Shown: positions 45,438 through 55,366, counted from the first letter of the stretch. The stretch is 64,000 bases of DNA from Bradyrhizobium oligotrophicum S58 (GCF_000344805.1 NC_020453.1:2480001-2544000); one strand, 5' to 3'. The notes: generated by a model not told the origin, from the sequence alone. Translations and numbers: made by a program.

Positions 45438-46855
45438 GCGTCGCTCCTCAGGAGCGGTCGCACGTCGGTCAAATGGCCGGTCACGGCTGCGGCCGCGACC
45501 ATGGCCGGCGACATCAGATGCGTGCGCGCGCCGGGACCCTGGCGGCCCTTGAAGTTGCGGTTGGTCGTGGACGCGCAACGCTCGCCGGCCGGCACCAGAT
45601 CGCCATTCATGCCGACGCACATCGAGCAGCCCGAGCCCACCCAATCGAGGCCGGCAGCGATGAAGATGCGGTCGAGGCCTTCCTGCTCGGCCCGCTGCTT
45701 GACGAGATGCGAGCCGGGCGAGACCATCCCGGGTACGCGGGCCTTGCGGCCGGCGAGAATACCGGCGGCGGCGCGCAGGTCCTCGATGCGGCCATTGGTG
45801 CAGGAGCCGATGAAGACGCGGTCGATTCTGATCGTGTCGAGCGCCTGGCCCGCCGTCAGCCCCATGTAGTCGAGCGCCTCGCGCACATGGCCCGCGCGTG
45901 AGGCGTCGTCGAGGCTGGCTGGATCCGGTAGGCGCGCGCCGATCGGCAGCGCATCCTCCGGGCTGATACCCCAGGTCACCGTCGGCGCAACGTCGATGCC
46001 ATCAAGAGCGATCTCACGATCGAACACCGCGTCGGCATCCGTCGGCAGCTCGCGCCACGCCGCGACGGCGCGCTCGAGCAGCTCGCCCTCCGGCGCGAAC
46101 GGCCGTCCCTTCACATAAGCGAAAGTGGACTCATCCGGCGCGATCATGCCGCAGCGCGCGCCGCTCTCGATCGAGAGGTTGCACAGCGTTAGCCGTCCCT
46201 CCATCGACAGCGCGCGGATCGCTGAACCCGCATACTCGATTGCATGCCCCTGCGCGCCATCGGCGCCGATTCTGGCGATGATCGACAGCGCGATGTCCTT
46301 GGCGGTGATCCCCGGCGCAGTCGCACCATCGATGATGATGCGCATCCGCCTCGGCTTCGTCTGCCACAGGCATTGCGTCAGCAGCACATGCGCGACTTCC
46401 GAGGCGCCGATGCCGAAGGCGAGCGCGCCGAACGCGCCGTGCGTCGAGGTGTGGCTGTCGCCGCAGACCATGGTGAGGCCGGGCAGCGTGAGACCCTGCT
46501 CGGGCCCGACCACGTGGACGATGCCCTGGCGCGGATCGTCGAAGCCGAAGATGCTGATATTGTTGGCCCGGCAATTATCGTCGAGCTGGCGGATCATGCC
46601 GGCGATATCAGGCGCGATCGCGCTCAGCACCCGGGTGCGCGTCGGCACGTAGTGATCGGCGACGCCGATGGTGAGATCGGGCCGGCGCACCTTCGCGCGC
46701 TTCTCCTTGAGCTTGTTGAAGGCGTGGAACGAGCCTTCATGCACGAGGTGGCGGTCGATGAACAGCAGTTCCGCGCCATCCTCGCGGTGCGTCACCACAT
46801 GCGCATCCCAGGCCTTGTCGAACAGTGTTCGCGGCTGCCCTGCGTCGTCCGTCAT
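45434..46855 (-). CDS. leuC: LeuC-type large subunit of aconitase-family hydro-lyase
   Basis: 473 residues. It has the [4Fe-4S] ligands in GSCTNGR and GCSMC, the substrate loop CGDSHTSTHGAFGALAFG, and starts QPRTLFDKAWDAHVV like LeuC. A GTG at 46888 extends the frame by 11 codons, but the ATG at 46855 gives the usual N-terminus. True leuCD may lie elsewhere in the genome. No leuA or leuB is here, which supports a paralogue with a catabolic substrate. Confidence 0.9.
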   Translation of the reverse strand: MTDDAGQPRTLFDKAWDAHVVTHREDGAELLFIDRHLVHEGSFHAFNKLKEKRAKVRRPDLTIGVADHYVPTRTRVLSAIAPDIAGMIRQLDDNCRANNISIFGFDDPRQGIVHVVGPEQGLTLPGLTMVCGDSHTSTHGAFGALAFGIGASEVAHVLLTQCLWQTKPRRMRIIIDGATAPGITAKDIALSIIARIGADGAQGHAIEYAGSAIRALSMEGRLTLCNLSIESGARCGMIAPDESTFAYVKGRPFAPEGELLERAVAAWRELPTDADAVFDREIALDGIDVAPTVTWGISPEDALPIGARLPDPASLDDASRAGHVREALDYMGLTAGQALDTIRIDRVFIGSCTNGRIEDLRAAAGILAGRKARVPGMVSPGSHLVKQRAEQEGLDRIFIAAGLDWVGSGCSMCVGMNGDLVPAGERCASTTNRNFKGRQGPGARTHLMSPAMVAAAAVTGHLTDVRPLLRSDA

Positions 46856-47045
46856 CCCCCGGGCGTCCTCGGCCGATCTCGTCGTCACCGCGCAATGCTC
46901 ACGTCATCACTCCCTGCAGCCGTGGTTGTTCCCGTCCTGCGCAGATGGCCGATGTTGCGACAAATCGCGCGATCCTCCCAGGAATCGATTCATGGCTCGA
47001 TCCTTGCTCCCATGGCGGCGGACCGGTTGACCCAAGCTGTCATGT

Positions 47046-47070
47046 TTTCTATACACCCCATGTATTGAAA
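47046..47070. promoter_or_regulatory. Candidate GntR/HutC operator in divergent leuC-gntR region
   Basis: Arms TTTCTATACA and TGTATTGAAA match at nine of ten paired positions around a five-base spacer CCCCA. It lies 36 bases before the TTG start of the regulator and in the leuC upstream region, so one regulator could control both directions. Confidence 0.65.
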
Positions 47071-47105
47071 GCAAGATAGGTCGAAATCACTGGGGGTCAC
47101 CCGCC

Positions 47106-47930
47106 TTGCGCGCTGCGTCCGAGCCACTGAAGGCACGACGGATCTACCTTCTGCTGAAGGACAAGATCGCATCCGGCGAGCTTGCGGACGGCGAGCGGTT
47201 GCCCGGCGAATTCGCGCTGGCCGAGGAGCACAGCGTCTCTCGCGTCACCATCCGCCAGGCGCTCGATCTGCTCGCCGGCGAGGACCTGATCCAGAAGAAG
47301 AGCGGGCTCGGCACCTTCGTGCATCGTCCGCCCTCCAAGGTACGGACGGTCCTCGCCGACGTCGCCAACGTGTTCGCGCATCTGATCGAGATGGGCCGCA
47401 CCACGGACGTGCGTCTGCTGTCTTTCGACTATGTCACGCCGCCCGATCAGATTCGCGAGGCCTTGCAGCTCGCGCCAGACGAACGCTCGCAGCGCTCGGT
47501 GCGCGTCCGCCTCGTCGACGGCGTGCCGTTCTCGTATCTCATTGCCCACGTGCCGGAGCGCATCGGCCGGCTCTATTCGCGCGATGATCTCGCGCGCATG
47601 CCGCTGCTCGAATTGATCGAGCGTTCCGGGCTCACCAGCGCATCGGCGCGCCAGGAGATCAGCGCGGTGCTGTCGAGCCCCGATGTGGCCGCGGCCCTCG
47701 ATGTCGACGTCGGCATGCCGCTCGTGGCCTTGCGCCGCACGGTCTACGGCAAGGACGGGCAGCCGATGGAGCATCTGCAGGCGCTCTATCGGCCCGATCG
47801 CTACACATTGCAGATGAACCTCGAACGGACGGGCGATGAAGGGCACCGGCACTGGAGCCCGACTGCCGAGGTGTACCGCAGGGAGCGGCCGCGCCGGCGG
47901 CCGCCAGTCAGGAAAGTGGGGAAGTCATGA
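47106..47930 (+). CDS. GntR-family regulator, HutC subfamily (UTRA domain)
   Basis: 274 residues. The winged helix (LPGEFALAEEHSVSRVTIRQ) and a UTRA ligand domain (about 95-240) define the class. A TTG start is used in the absence of any suitable ATG or GTG; a purine run (TGGGGG) lies about ten bases upstream. It overlaps the binding-protein gene by ATGA, so it is the first gene of the operon it presumably controls. The C-terminus is Arg-rich. Confidence 0.88.
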   Translation: MRAASEPLKARRIYLLLKDKIASGELADGERLPGEFALAEEHSVSRVTIRQALDLLAGEDLIQKKSGLGTFVHRPPSKVRTVLADVANVFAHLIEMGRTTDVRLLSFDYVTPPDQIREALQLAPDERSQRSVRVRLVDGVPFSYLIAHVPERIGRLYSRDDLARMPLLELIERSGLTSASARQEISAVLSSPDVAAALDVDVGMPLVALRRTVYGKDGQPMEHLQALYRPDRYTLQMNLERTGDEGHRHWSPTAEVYRRERPRRRPPVRKVGKS

Positions 47931-49150
47931 CGCGCAGCTCGAAGTCACTGTCACGCCGCACCGTGCTCAAAAGCGGTGTCGCGCTCACCTCGATGCTGGC
48001 GGCGCCCGGTCTGCTCCGCGCCGAGCCGGCGCCGGTGAAGGTCGGCCTGCTGCAGCCGATCTCCGGCGCGTTTGCGCTCGATGGTGATCTCGCCAAGATC
48101 GGCGCCGAGTTCGCCGTCAAGGAGATCAACGATGCCGGCGGCATCAAGGCGCTCGGCGGCGCCAAGCTCGATCTCGTGGTCGGCGACAGCCGCTCCAATG
48201 CGGAAGCCGGTGCGCAGGCGACGGAGGAGCTGCAGTCGGCCGGCGTCGCCGCCGTGCTCGGCGGCTTTGCTTCCGGCATTGCGCTGACGGCGACGCAGGC
48301 CGCGGCACGCTACGATCTGCCCTTCGTCGTCGATTGCGCTGTCGCCGATACGATCACCGAGCGAGGCCTGAAGAACACCTTCCGCTTCAACCCGAACTTC
48401 AGCATGGCGACCGCGGTCGCGCTGAAGAACCTGGTCAAGCTCAACGACGATGCCGGCAAGCCGGTGAAGACGGTGGCGATCGTGCACGAGGACGGCCTGT
48501 TCGGCTCGGGCCTCGCCAAGATCATGCAGGAGAAGCTGCCGCCGCTCGGCTTCCAGATCGTCGAGACCATCGCGCATCCGACACCGGCGCGCGACATGAC
48601 CAACGTCGTGCTGCGGCTGCGTGCGCTCAATCCCGACCTGATCGTGCCGTCGCACTACTTCAACGAGTTCGTGCTGATGGCGCGGACCCTGCAGCAGCAG
48701 CGCGTCCGTGCGAAGGGCATCTACGCTGTGTTCGGCGGCGCCGCGTCGAGCTACCGCTTCGTCAACGAGTTTCCGGAAGCAGCCCAGGGCGTGATGGATT
48801 GCAACCATTGGGGCGATCCCAAGAGCCCGATCACGGCGAAACTCCGCGAGACCGTGACCGCGGCCGGCAAGTTCTACGCCTACAACACGCCGATCAACTA
48901 CTCGCTGGTGAAGGTGTTCGCCCAGGCCGTCGAGAAGGCCGGCAGCGCCGACCGCGCCAAGATCATCGAAGCCTTGGCAGCGAACGAGTTCGACAGCGGC
49001 ATCATGCCCTACGGCAAGACCAAGTTCGACGCCAAGGGCCAGAACTCGAGCGCGCTGCCGCTGAACACGCAGGTGCAAGGCAAGGACATCAAGGTGATCT
49101 ATCCGGCGGAGTATGCCGACGCGAAGCCGGTGTTCCCGATCAACGGGTGA
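47927..49150 (+). CDS. LivK-type ABC substrate-binding protein
   Basis: 407 residues. A twin-arginine-like signal (SRRTVLKSG) precedes a type 1 periplasmic binding fold (VGLLQPISGAFALDG). It is probably secreted in folded form via Tat. The family binds branched amino acids but also amides, urea and aromatic acids. The downstream hydantoinase and lyase genes suggest a cyclic amide or dicarboxylate ligand. Confidence 0.92.
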   Translation: MTRSSKSLSRRTVLKSGVALTSMLAAPGLLRAEPAPVKVGLLQPISGAFALDGDLAKIGAEFAVKEINDAGGIKALGGAKLDLVVGDSRSNAEAGAQATEELQSAGVAAVLGGFASGIALTATQAAARYDLPFVVDCAVADTITERGLKNTFRFNPNFSMATAVALKNLVKLNDDAGKPVKTVAIVHEDGLFGSGLAKIMQEKLPPLGFQIVETIAHPTPARDMTNVVLRLRALNPDLIVPSHYFNEFVLMARTLQQQRVRAKGIYAVFGGAASSYRFVNEFPEAAQGVMDCNHWGDPKSPITAKLRETVTAAGKFYAYNTPINYSLVKVFAQAVEKAGSADRAKIIEALAANEFDSGIMPYGKTKFDAKGQNSSALPLNTQVQGKDIKVIYPAEYADAKPVFPING

Positions 49151-49219
49151 TCGGGAGCGCTAGCCGCTCAGTTCGATGTGACGTCATTCGCACGTTGGGT
49201 TCGAGCTCTTCCCGCACGA

Positions 49220-49378
49220 GCAGTGCGCTCCCTCTCCCCGTTCTTACGGGGAGAGGGTTGGGGTGAGGGGCAGCCACACGCACCGGCCGTGCGGAGAGTC
49301 CCCCTCACCCGGATCGCATCTGGCGATGCAATCCGGCCTCTCCTCGCAGGCGGGGAGAGGCTACAACGACCAAGCGGC
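49220..49378 (+). repeat. Intergenic palindromic repeat, copy B
   Basis: A perfect hairpin CTCTCCCCGT-TCTT-ACGGGGAGAG at 49232-49255 is followed by GGGGTGAGGGGCAGCC and GGATCGCATC-TGGC-GATGCAATCC near 49311-49334. It is the same family as 34981-35175, and sits in the equivalent place between a binding-protein gene and its permease genes. Confidence 0.85.
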
Positions 49379-49434
49379 AGAAGAGTCGCGTACCAAGTAG
49401 ATCGCCCACGGCGTCTGCTGAACCAGAGGATGCG

Positions 49435-50307
49435 ATGTACTCGCCCCAGATCGTCGTGGAGGCGCTGTTGAACGGGCTGATGCTGGGTGCGATCTATGCC
49501 TTGATCGCGCTTGGCCTGACCTTGATCTACGGCGTGCTGCACATCGTGAATTTCGCCCACGGCGCGCTGCTGACGGTGGCGATGTTCATGGTGTGGCTCG
49601 CCTGCGCGCGCTTCGGGCTCGATCCCTATCTGGCGATCCTGTTCGTCGCACCTGCCATGTTCGCGCTCGGCTATGCCTTGCAGCGCTTCATCATCGGCCC
49701 TGCCAGCCACGGCAAGGACAATGGCATCCTGCTGGTCACCCTGGGTCTGTCGATCATCATCGAGAATGCGCTGCTCGCGGCGTTCCAGTCCGACACCCGC
49801 ACCATCACCACGGATTACTCGTTCCGCGTCGTCGAGCTCGGCCCGCTGCTGCTGTCGTTCCCGCGCGTCGTCGGCTTCGGCGTCACCATCGCGACCACGC
49901 TGCTGCTGTGGCTGGTGTTGCACCAGACCGACATCGGCAAGGCGATCCGCGCGGTGGCGAAAGAGAAGCTCGGCGCCAGCCTGGTCGGCATCAGCGTGCC
50001 GCATGTCTACGCCATGACCTTCGCGATCGGCTGCGCCTGCCTCGCGGTGGCTGCGGGCCTGCTGATGCCGTCCTTCTATGTCAGCCCGAAGACCGGCGCG
50101 GCGTTCGTGCTGGTCGCCTTCACCATCGTTGTGCTCGGCGGCATGGGCTCGATCCCCGGCGCGCTGATCGGCGGCCTCCTGATCGGCGTCGTCGAAGCGG
50201 CGTCCAGCCTGTTCCTCGGCGACAGCCTTGGCCAGATCGGAATCTTCCTGATCTTCATCGTCACGTTGCTGGTGCGCCCCACCGGCCTGTTCGGAGCGCG
50301 CGCATGA
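49435..50307 (+). CDS. LivH-type ABC permease
   Basis: 290 residues with about eight membrane helices and the family start LLNGLMLGAIYALIALGLTLIYG. The stop overlaps the LivM-type start by ATGA. It is separated from the binding-protein gene by 284 bases that hold repeat copy B. Confidence 0.92.
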   Translation: MYSPQIVVEALLNGLMLGAIYALIALGLTLIYGVLHIVNFAHGALLTVAMFMVWLACARFGLDPYLAILFVAPAMFALGYALQRFIIGPASHGKDNGILLVTLGLSIIIENALLAAFQSDTRTITTDYSFRVVELGPLLLSFPRVVGFGVTIATTLLLWLVLHQTDIGKAIRAVAKEKLGASLVGISVPHVYAMTFAIGCACLAVAAGLLMPSFYVSPKTGAAFVLVAFTIVVLGGMGSIPGALIGGLLIGVVEAASSLFLGDSLGQIGIFLIFIVTLLVRPTGLFGARA

Positions 50308-51275
50308 CCAAGCCGCGCCTCACGACGCTCGCCATCATCGTTGCGGCACTGGCCGTGATCCCGTTCGCCGGCCTGTCCGGCGCGCTGCTGAACCTGATGA
50401 TCTTGATGATGATCATCGCTTTGGCGGCGCAGGGCTGGAACATTCTCGGTGGCTATGCCGGCCTGTCGTCGTTCGGCCACGCCGCCTTCTTCGGCGCCGG
50501 CGCCTACGCGATGGCCGTGCTGCAGACCCGCTTCGGTGTCAATGCCTGGATCGCGCTGGTGATCGGCATCGCCTTGGGCGCGCTGGTCGGCGCCTTCATC
50601 GGCTTCCTCAGCTTCCGCTCCGGCCTCAAAGGCTCGTATTTCGCGCTGATCACGCTGGCCTTTGCCGAGGTCGCGCGCATCATTGCCAATAGCTGGAATT
50701 TTACGGGCGGCGCCGCCGGCATCCTGATCAAGCTGCAGACCGGGCTGCCCTATCTGCAGTTTTCCGACCGCCGCTACTTCCTGCTGATCACCATCGGCTT
50801 CGTCGCGATCGGCCTCGTCGTCAGCTGGTGGCTGGAGCATTCGCGCTTCGGCGCTTATCTCGTCGCGCTGCGTGAGAACGAGCAAGCGGCGCAGGCCCTC
50901 GGCGTCGACGTGTTCGCGGTCAAGATGAAGGCAATCGCGATCTCAGGCGCGCTCACGACCGCCGCCGGCTGCCTGTACGCGCAGAACTACCTGTTCATCG
51001 ACGCCAATGTGGCGTTCGGGTCGTGGATCTCGATCGAAGCGCTGTTCGCGGCCATCGTGGGCGGCTCCGGCACGGTGCTCGGTCCGCTGATCGGCGCGAT
51101 CGTTCTACTCAGCCTGGGCGAGCTGACCAAAGGGGTGTCCCACGGCATACCCGGCATGGACCTCATGGTGTTCGGCGTCATCCTCGTGCTGTCGGTGGCG
51201 TTCTCGCCGAACGGGCTGGTGATGCTGATGAAGAGCCTCGGCCTGCGCGCGCCGTCGAAAGCGAAGGAAGCGTGA
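50304..51275 (+). CDS. LivM-type ABC permease
   Basis: 323 residues with about nine membrane helices. Family features are the AAQGWNILGGYAGLSSFGHA segment and the loop ALRENEQAAQALGVDV. Its stop shares a base with the LivG-type ATG (TGATG). Confidence 0.92.
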   Translation: MTKPRLTTLAIIVAALAVIPFAGLSGALLNLMILMMIIALAAQGWNILGGYAGLSSFGHAAFFGAGAYAMAVLQTRFGVNAWIALVIGIALGALVGAFIGFLSFRSGLKGSYFALITLAFAEVARIIANSWNFTGGAAGILIKLQTGLPYLQFSDRRYFLLITIGFVAIGLVVSWWLEHSRFGAYLVALRENEQAAQALGVDVFAVKMKAIAISGALTTAAGCLYAQNYLFIDANVAFGSWISIEALFAAIVGGSGTVLGPLIGAIVLLSLGELTKGVSHGIPGMDLMVFGVILVLSVAFSPNGLVMLMKSLGLRAPSKAKEA

Positions 51276-52018
51276 TGCTCGAGGTCAAGTCCCTCACCAA
51301 GCGCTTCTCCGGCCTCGTCGCCGTCGACCAGGCATCGCTGTCGGTCACGAAAGGCTCGATCACCGGCCTGATCGGCCCGAACGGCGCCGGCAAGACCACG
51401 CTGTTCGCGATGGTTGCAGGCTTCCTGCAGCCCGATGGCGGCAGCGTCAGCTATGACGGCCGCGACATCACGCAGCTGGCGCCGCATGTGCGGGCGCGCG
51501 CGGGCATCGCGCGCACCTTTCAGATCGTGCAGCCGTTCGAAGGCCTGAACGTGCAGGAGAACATCGCCGTCGGCGCCTATCTGCATACGCCCGACGCCAA
51601 TGAGGCGCTGCGTCAGGCCGCTGATGTTGCCAAGCGCGTCGGTCTCGGCGCTGACCTGACCAAGGCGTCGTCCGATCTCACCGTCGCCGGCCGCAAGCGT
51701 CTCGAGGTCGCGCGTGCGCTCGCGACCGGGCCGAAGCTGCTGCTGCTCGACGAGGTGCTCGCCGGTCTCAACCCTTCGGAGATCCGCGACGTGCTGCCGC
51801 TGGTGCGCGACATCCGCGACCAGGGCGTCACCATCCTGATGATCGAGCACATCATGCAGGCGGTGATGAATCTCTGCGACAAGGTCTATGTGCTCTCGCA
51901 GGGACGCATGATCGCCGAGGGCGAGCCCAAGGCCGTGTGCGAAGATCCGCAGGTCATCGAGGCCTATCTCGGCCATGGCGCTGCCGAGCGGCTACGCGCG
52001 GAGCAGGCCCATGCTTGA
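51275..52018 (+). CDS. LivG-type ABC ATPase
   Basis: 247 residues. Walker A GPNGAGKTT, Walker B LLLLDEVLAGLN. The signature region reads LTVAGRKRLEVARAL, so the canonical LSGG is replaced by LTVAG, a variation seen in LivG proteins. It overlaps the LivF-type start by eight bases. Confidence 0.92.
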   Translation: MLEVKSLTKRFSGLVAVDQASLSVTKGSITGLIGPNGAGKTTLFAMVAGFLQPDGGSVSYDGRDITQLAPHVRARAGIARTFQIVQPFEGLNVQENIAVGAYLHTPDANEALRQAADVAKRVGLGADLTKASSDLTVAGRKRLEVARALATGPKLLLLDEVLAGLNPSEIRDVLPLVRDIRDQGVTILMIEHIMQAVMNLCDKVYVLSQGRMIAEGEPKAVCEDPQVIEAYLGHGAAERLRAEQAHA

Positions 52019-52712
52019 GATCCGCGATCTCCGCGCCGGCTATGGCGGAACGGAAGTGCTGCGCGGTGTCAGCCTCGACGTCAGCGCGGGCGAGGTCGTC
52101 GCCGTGCTCGGCTCCAATGGCGTCGGCAAGACGACGTTGAACAAGGTGCTCTCGGGCGTGGTGCCGGCGACTGTCGGCACCATTCGATTCAATGGCGCGG
52201 CGCTGGAGCATGCGACCGCGCCTGACATCGTGACAGCCGGCCTGATCCATGTGCCGGAGGGGCGCAAGATCTTCCCCAACCTGTCGGTGCGCGAAAATCT
52301 TGAGCTCGGCGCCTATTGCCGGCCGCGGCGCGGGCGCGCCGAACGCATCGAGCAGATCTATGCGACGTTCCCGAAGCTGAAGCAGCGCGCGCGGCAATAT
52401 GCCGGCACGCTGTCCGGCGGCGAGCAGCAGATGCTGGCGATCGGCCGCGGCCTGATGGGTGAGCCGAAGCTCTTGATCCTCGACGAGCCGTCGCTCGGCC
52501 TGTCGCCGCTGATGGTGGAGGAGATGTTCGCGCTGATCGCGCGGCTCGCAGCGTCAGGCCTTGCCATCATGCTGGTCGAGCAGAACGTCGTGCAGTCGCT
52601 CGAATTGGCTGGGCGCGCCTACATCATGGAGAACGGCATCATCACGCTCTCCGGCCAGGCCTCCGAACTGAAATCCAATGCCGAGCTGAAGCGCGCCTAT
52701 CTCGGTCTGTGA
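52011..52712 (+). CDS. LivF-type ABC ATPase
   Basis: 233 residues. Walker A GSNGVGKTT (the usual Asn-Gly-Ala-Gly loop with Val), signature LSGGEQQM, Walker B LLILDEPSLGLSP. It completes the five-gene importer. The catabolic genes start 46 bases downstream. Confidence 0.92.
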   Translation: MLEIRDLRAGYGGTEVLRGVSLDVSAGEVVAVLGSNGVGKTTLNKVLSGVVPATVGTIRFNGAALEHATAPDIVTAGLIHVPEGRKIFPNLSVRENLELGAYCRPRRGRAERIEQIYATFPKLKQRARQYAGTLSGGEQQMLAIGRGLMGEPKLLILDEPSLGLSPLMVEEMFALIARLAASGLAIMLVEQNVVQSLELAGRAYIMENGIITLSGQASELKSNAELKRAYLGL

Positions 52713-52757
52713 GACCCGGCGCTTCAGCGAATAGTTGAGACAAACAAGGAAACGACA

Positions 52758-53636
52758 ATGAGCCTGAGATCCACTCTGGCACTAGCCGAGCCGACGATCG
52801 CGCCCGGCGTCTATGACGCGCTGACGGCGAGCATCGCCGCCGAGGCCGGCTTCAAGGCGCTGTATCTGACCGGCGCCGGCATCGCGTATACCAAGCTCGG
52901 CCGTCCCGACATCGGCCTGGTCTCGATGATGGAGGTCGCCGACACCATCGCAATGATCCGCGACCGCGTCGACGTGCCGCTCGTGGTCGACGCCGACACC
53001 GGCTTCGGCAATGCGCTGAACGTACAGCGGACGGTGCGCCTTTTCGAGCGCATGGGCGCTTCCGCCATCCAGCTCGAGGACCAGACCACGCCGAAGCGCT
53101 GCGGCCATCTCACCGACAAGACCGTGATCAGTGCCGGCGAGATGGTCGGCAAGATCAAGGCCGCACTCGATGCGCGGCTGTCGGCCGACACGCTGATCGT
53201 CGCGCGCACGGATGCGCTGGCGATCGAGGGCATGGAGGCGGCGATCGAACGTGCCGAGCGCTATGCCGAGGCCGGCGCCGACGTGCTGTTCGTCGAGGCG
53301 CCGAAGAGCAGCGAGCAGTTGTCTGTGATCGCCGGACGGCTGGCGTCGAAGCGGCCGCTGCTCGCCAACATGGTCGAGGGCGGCTCGACGCCGATCCATG
53401 CCGCGGCCGAGCTCGGCACGCTCGGCTTCAAGCTCGTGATCTTCCCCGGCGGCATCGTCCGCGCGCTCGCCTTTGCCGCGCGCGCCTACTATCAGTCGCT
53501 GGCGCAAGCCGGCTCGACCAAGCCGTTCGCCGACCGCATGCTCGATTTCAACGGCCTCAATGCGATGCTCGGCACCGCCGACATCCTGGCCAACGGTGCG
53601 CGCTATGCACCCACCGACGCGGAGGCGCAGGCATGA
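52758..53636 (+). CDS. Isocitrate lyase/PEP mutase-family C-C lyase
   Basis: 292 residues. TIM-barrel enzyme with the lyase signature KRCGH near residue 115 and Mg-binding DADTGFGN and QLEDQ. It lacks the insertions of isocitrate lyase itself. Relatives cleave methylisocitrate, 2,3-dimethylmalate, oxaloacetate or citramalate-like acids to pyruvate and a second acid. With the LeuCD-type hydratase nearby, a substituted malate is the likely substrate. It overlaps HyuB by ATGA. Confidence 0.9.
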   Translation: MSLRSTLALAEPTIAPGVYDALTASIAAEAGFKALYLTGAGIAYTKLGRPDIGLVSMMEVADTIAMIRDRVDVPLVVDADTGFGNALNVQRTVRLFERMGASAIQLEDQTTPKRCGHLTDKTVISAGEMVGKIKAALDARLSADTLIVARTDALAIEGMEAAIERAERYAEAGADVLFVEAPKSSEQLSVIAGRLASKRPLLANMVEGGSTPIHAAAELGTLGFKLVIFPGGIVRALAFAARAYYQSLAQAGSTKPFADRMLDFNGLNAMLGTADILANGARYAPTDAEAQA

Positions 53637-55366
53637 CGACTCTGGATCCGATCACGCTCGCGGTGCTGAAGGGCCGGCTGGAGCAAATCGCCGACGAGAT
53701 GGACGCGACGCTGTATCGCTCGGCGTTCAATCCGACCATTGCCGAAGCGCGCGATGCCTGCCACGGCATCTACCATTCGACCACCGGCGACACCCTGGTG
53801 CAGGGGCAGGGCGGCCTGCCGATCTTCGTCGGCGCGATGGCCTTCGCCGTTCGCGCCGTCATCGCCAAGGTCGCGAAGGATGGCGGGCTCACGGAGGGCG
53901 ACACCTTCATCTTCAACGATCCCTATGACGGCGGCACGCATCTCAACGACTTCCGTCTGGTGCGGCCTGTGTTCCGCGATGGCCGGGTGTTCTGCTGGAT
54001 CGCCTCGGTCGGCCATTGGCTGGACATCGGCGGCAATGTCGCCGGCGGCTACAATCCGAAAGCGGTCGAGAGTTTTCAGGAAGGCATGCGGATTCCGCCG
54101 GTGAAGCTGATCGCGGCGGGGCGCATGAACCACGACATCATCGGCATCCTCGAAGCGAATTCGCGCGTGCCGATGTCGAACTGGGGCGACCTCAATGGCC
54201 AGCTCAACGCGCTCGATCTCGGCGAAGGCCGCCTGCGCGCGCTGCTCGACGACTACGGCGACAAGACCGTCTCCGATGCGTTCGAGGCGTTCTCGGATCG
54301 CGCCGAAACCCTGATGCGCGCAGCGATCGCGTCGCTGCCAAACGGCACCTATTCGTTCGAGGACGTGCTCGACAATGACGGCATCGTCGACGAACCGCTG
54401 ACGGTTGCGCTCGACGTCACCATCACTGGCGATACGCTGACGCTCGATTTCACCCGTTCGTCCGGCGCCTGCAAGGGTCCGATCAACATCTCGCGCTCGA
54501 CCACGATCGCCGCCTGCTACGTCGCGCTCAAGCACGTATTCACGGAGGTGCCGGCCAATGCCGGTTGCCTCAGGCCCATCTCGTTCAAGATCGTCGACGG
54601 CTCGCTGCTGGCGGCCGGGCCGCCGAAGCCCGTCGCGGGCTATACCGAGACCATCCTGCGCCTGATCGGCGTCGTGCTCGGCGCGCTCGCTAAGGCCGAC
54701 CCATCGCGCGCGACGGCGGCGCCGTTCGGCACCATCAACGCGCTGTCGATTGCGGGACACCGCCAGGACAACAGCCGTTTCGTGATGTTCTCGTTCTTCG
54801 GCGGCGGCCTCGGCGGCAATCCCGCGACCGACGGCCTCAACCACGCCAACAACCCGATCTCGACCGCGACCATCCCGCCCGTGGAAATTCTCGAAGCAGC
54901 CTATCCCGTCATGTTCACGCAATGGGCGTTGCGCCCGGATTCCGCTGGCGCGGGCACGCATCGCGGCGGCGTTGGTGCGGTCTACGAGGTCGAACTGCTG
55001 GCCGATGCCGACGTCGCGCTGCTCGGCGAGCGCGGCAAGGCGGCGCCGTTCGGCGTCGCCGGTGGCGGCAGTGCGGCGCTCAATCGCTTTACTTGGCAGA
55101 CCGATGATGGCGAAGCGAGCCCGCCGATGGTTTCCAAGATCACCGATCTGCATCTGAAGGCAGGCAAGCGCGTGCGGCTGGAGACACCCGGAGGCGGCGG
55201 CTGGGGTCCGCCGGAGGCGCGGCCCGTCGCCGCTGTCGCGCATGACGTCGCGCTCGGTTTCGTCTCGCCGGCAAAGGCGCGCGAGGTCTACAAAGTCGCA
55301 GTGGCGGCTGACGGCGCGGTCGATGAAGCCGCGACGCGCAGCTTGCGCGCAGGAGGTGCGGCATGA
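53633..55366 (+). CDS. hyuB: Hydantoinase B/oxoprolinase-type subunit
   Basis: 577 residues. The family start LAVLKGRLEQIADEMDATL and the loop NDPYDGGTHLNDF are conserved. Together with HyuA it forms an ATP-dependent hydrolase of cyclic amides such as N-methylhydantoin or 5-oxoproline, or an acetone-carboxylase-like enzyme. It overlaps both neighbours by four bases. Confidence 0.92.
   Translation: MTTLDPITLAVLKGRLEQIADEMDATLYRSAFNPTIAEARDACHGIYHSTTGDTLVQGQGGLPIFVGAMAFAVRAVIAKVAKDGGLTEGDTFIFNDPYDGGTHLNDFRLVRPVFRDGRVFCWIASVGHWLDIGGNVAGGYNPKAVESFQEGMRIPPVKLIAAGRMNHDIIGILEANSRVPMSNWGDLNGQLNALDLGEGRLRALLDDYGDKTVSDAFEAFSDRAETLMRAAIASLPNGTYSFEDVLDNDGIVDEPLTVALDVTITGDTLTLDFTRSSGACKGPINISRSTTIAACYVALKHVFTEVPANAGCLRPISFKIVDGSLLAAGPPKPVAGYTETILRLIGVVLGALAKADPSRATAAPFGTINALSIAGHRQDNSRFVMFSFFGGGLGGNPATDGLNHANNPISTATIPPVEILEAAYPVMFTQWALRPDSAGAGTHRGGVGAVYEVELLADADVALLGERGKAAPFGVAGGGSAALNRFTWQTDDGEASPPMVSKITDLHLKAGKRVRLETPGGGGWGPPEARPVAAVAHDVALGFVSPAKAREVYKVAVAADGAVDEAATRSLRAGGAA

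Noticed and set aside
44817..46855. Part of a leucine biosynthesis operon
   Set aside because: No leuA or leuB nearby, and the divergent neighbour is a HutC-type regulator with a catabolic operon. The leuCD names are kept for family only.
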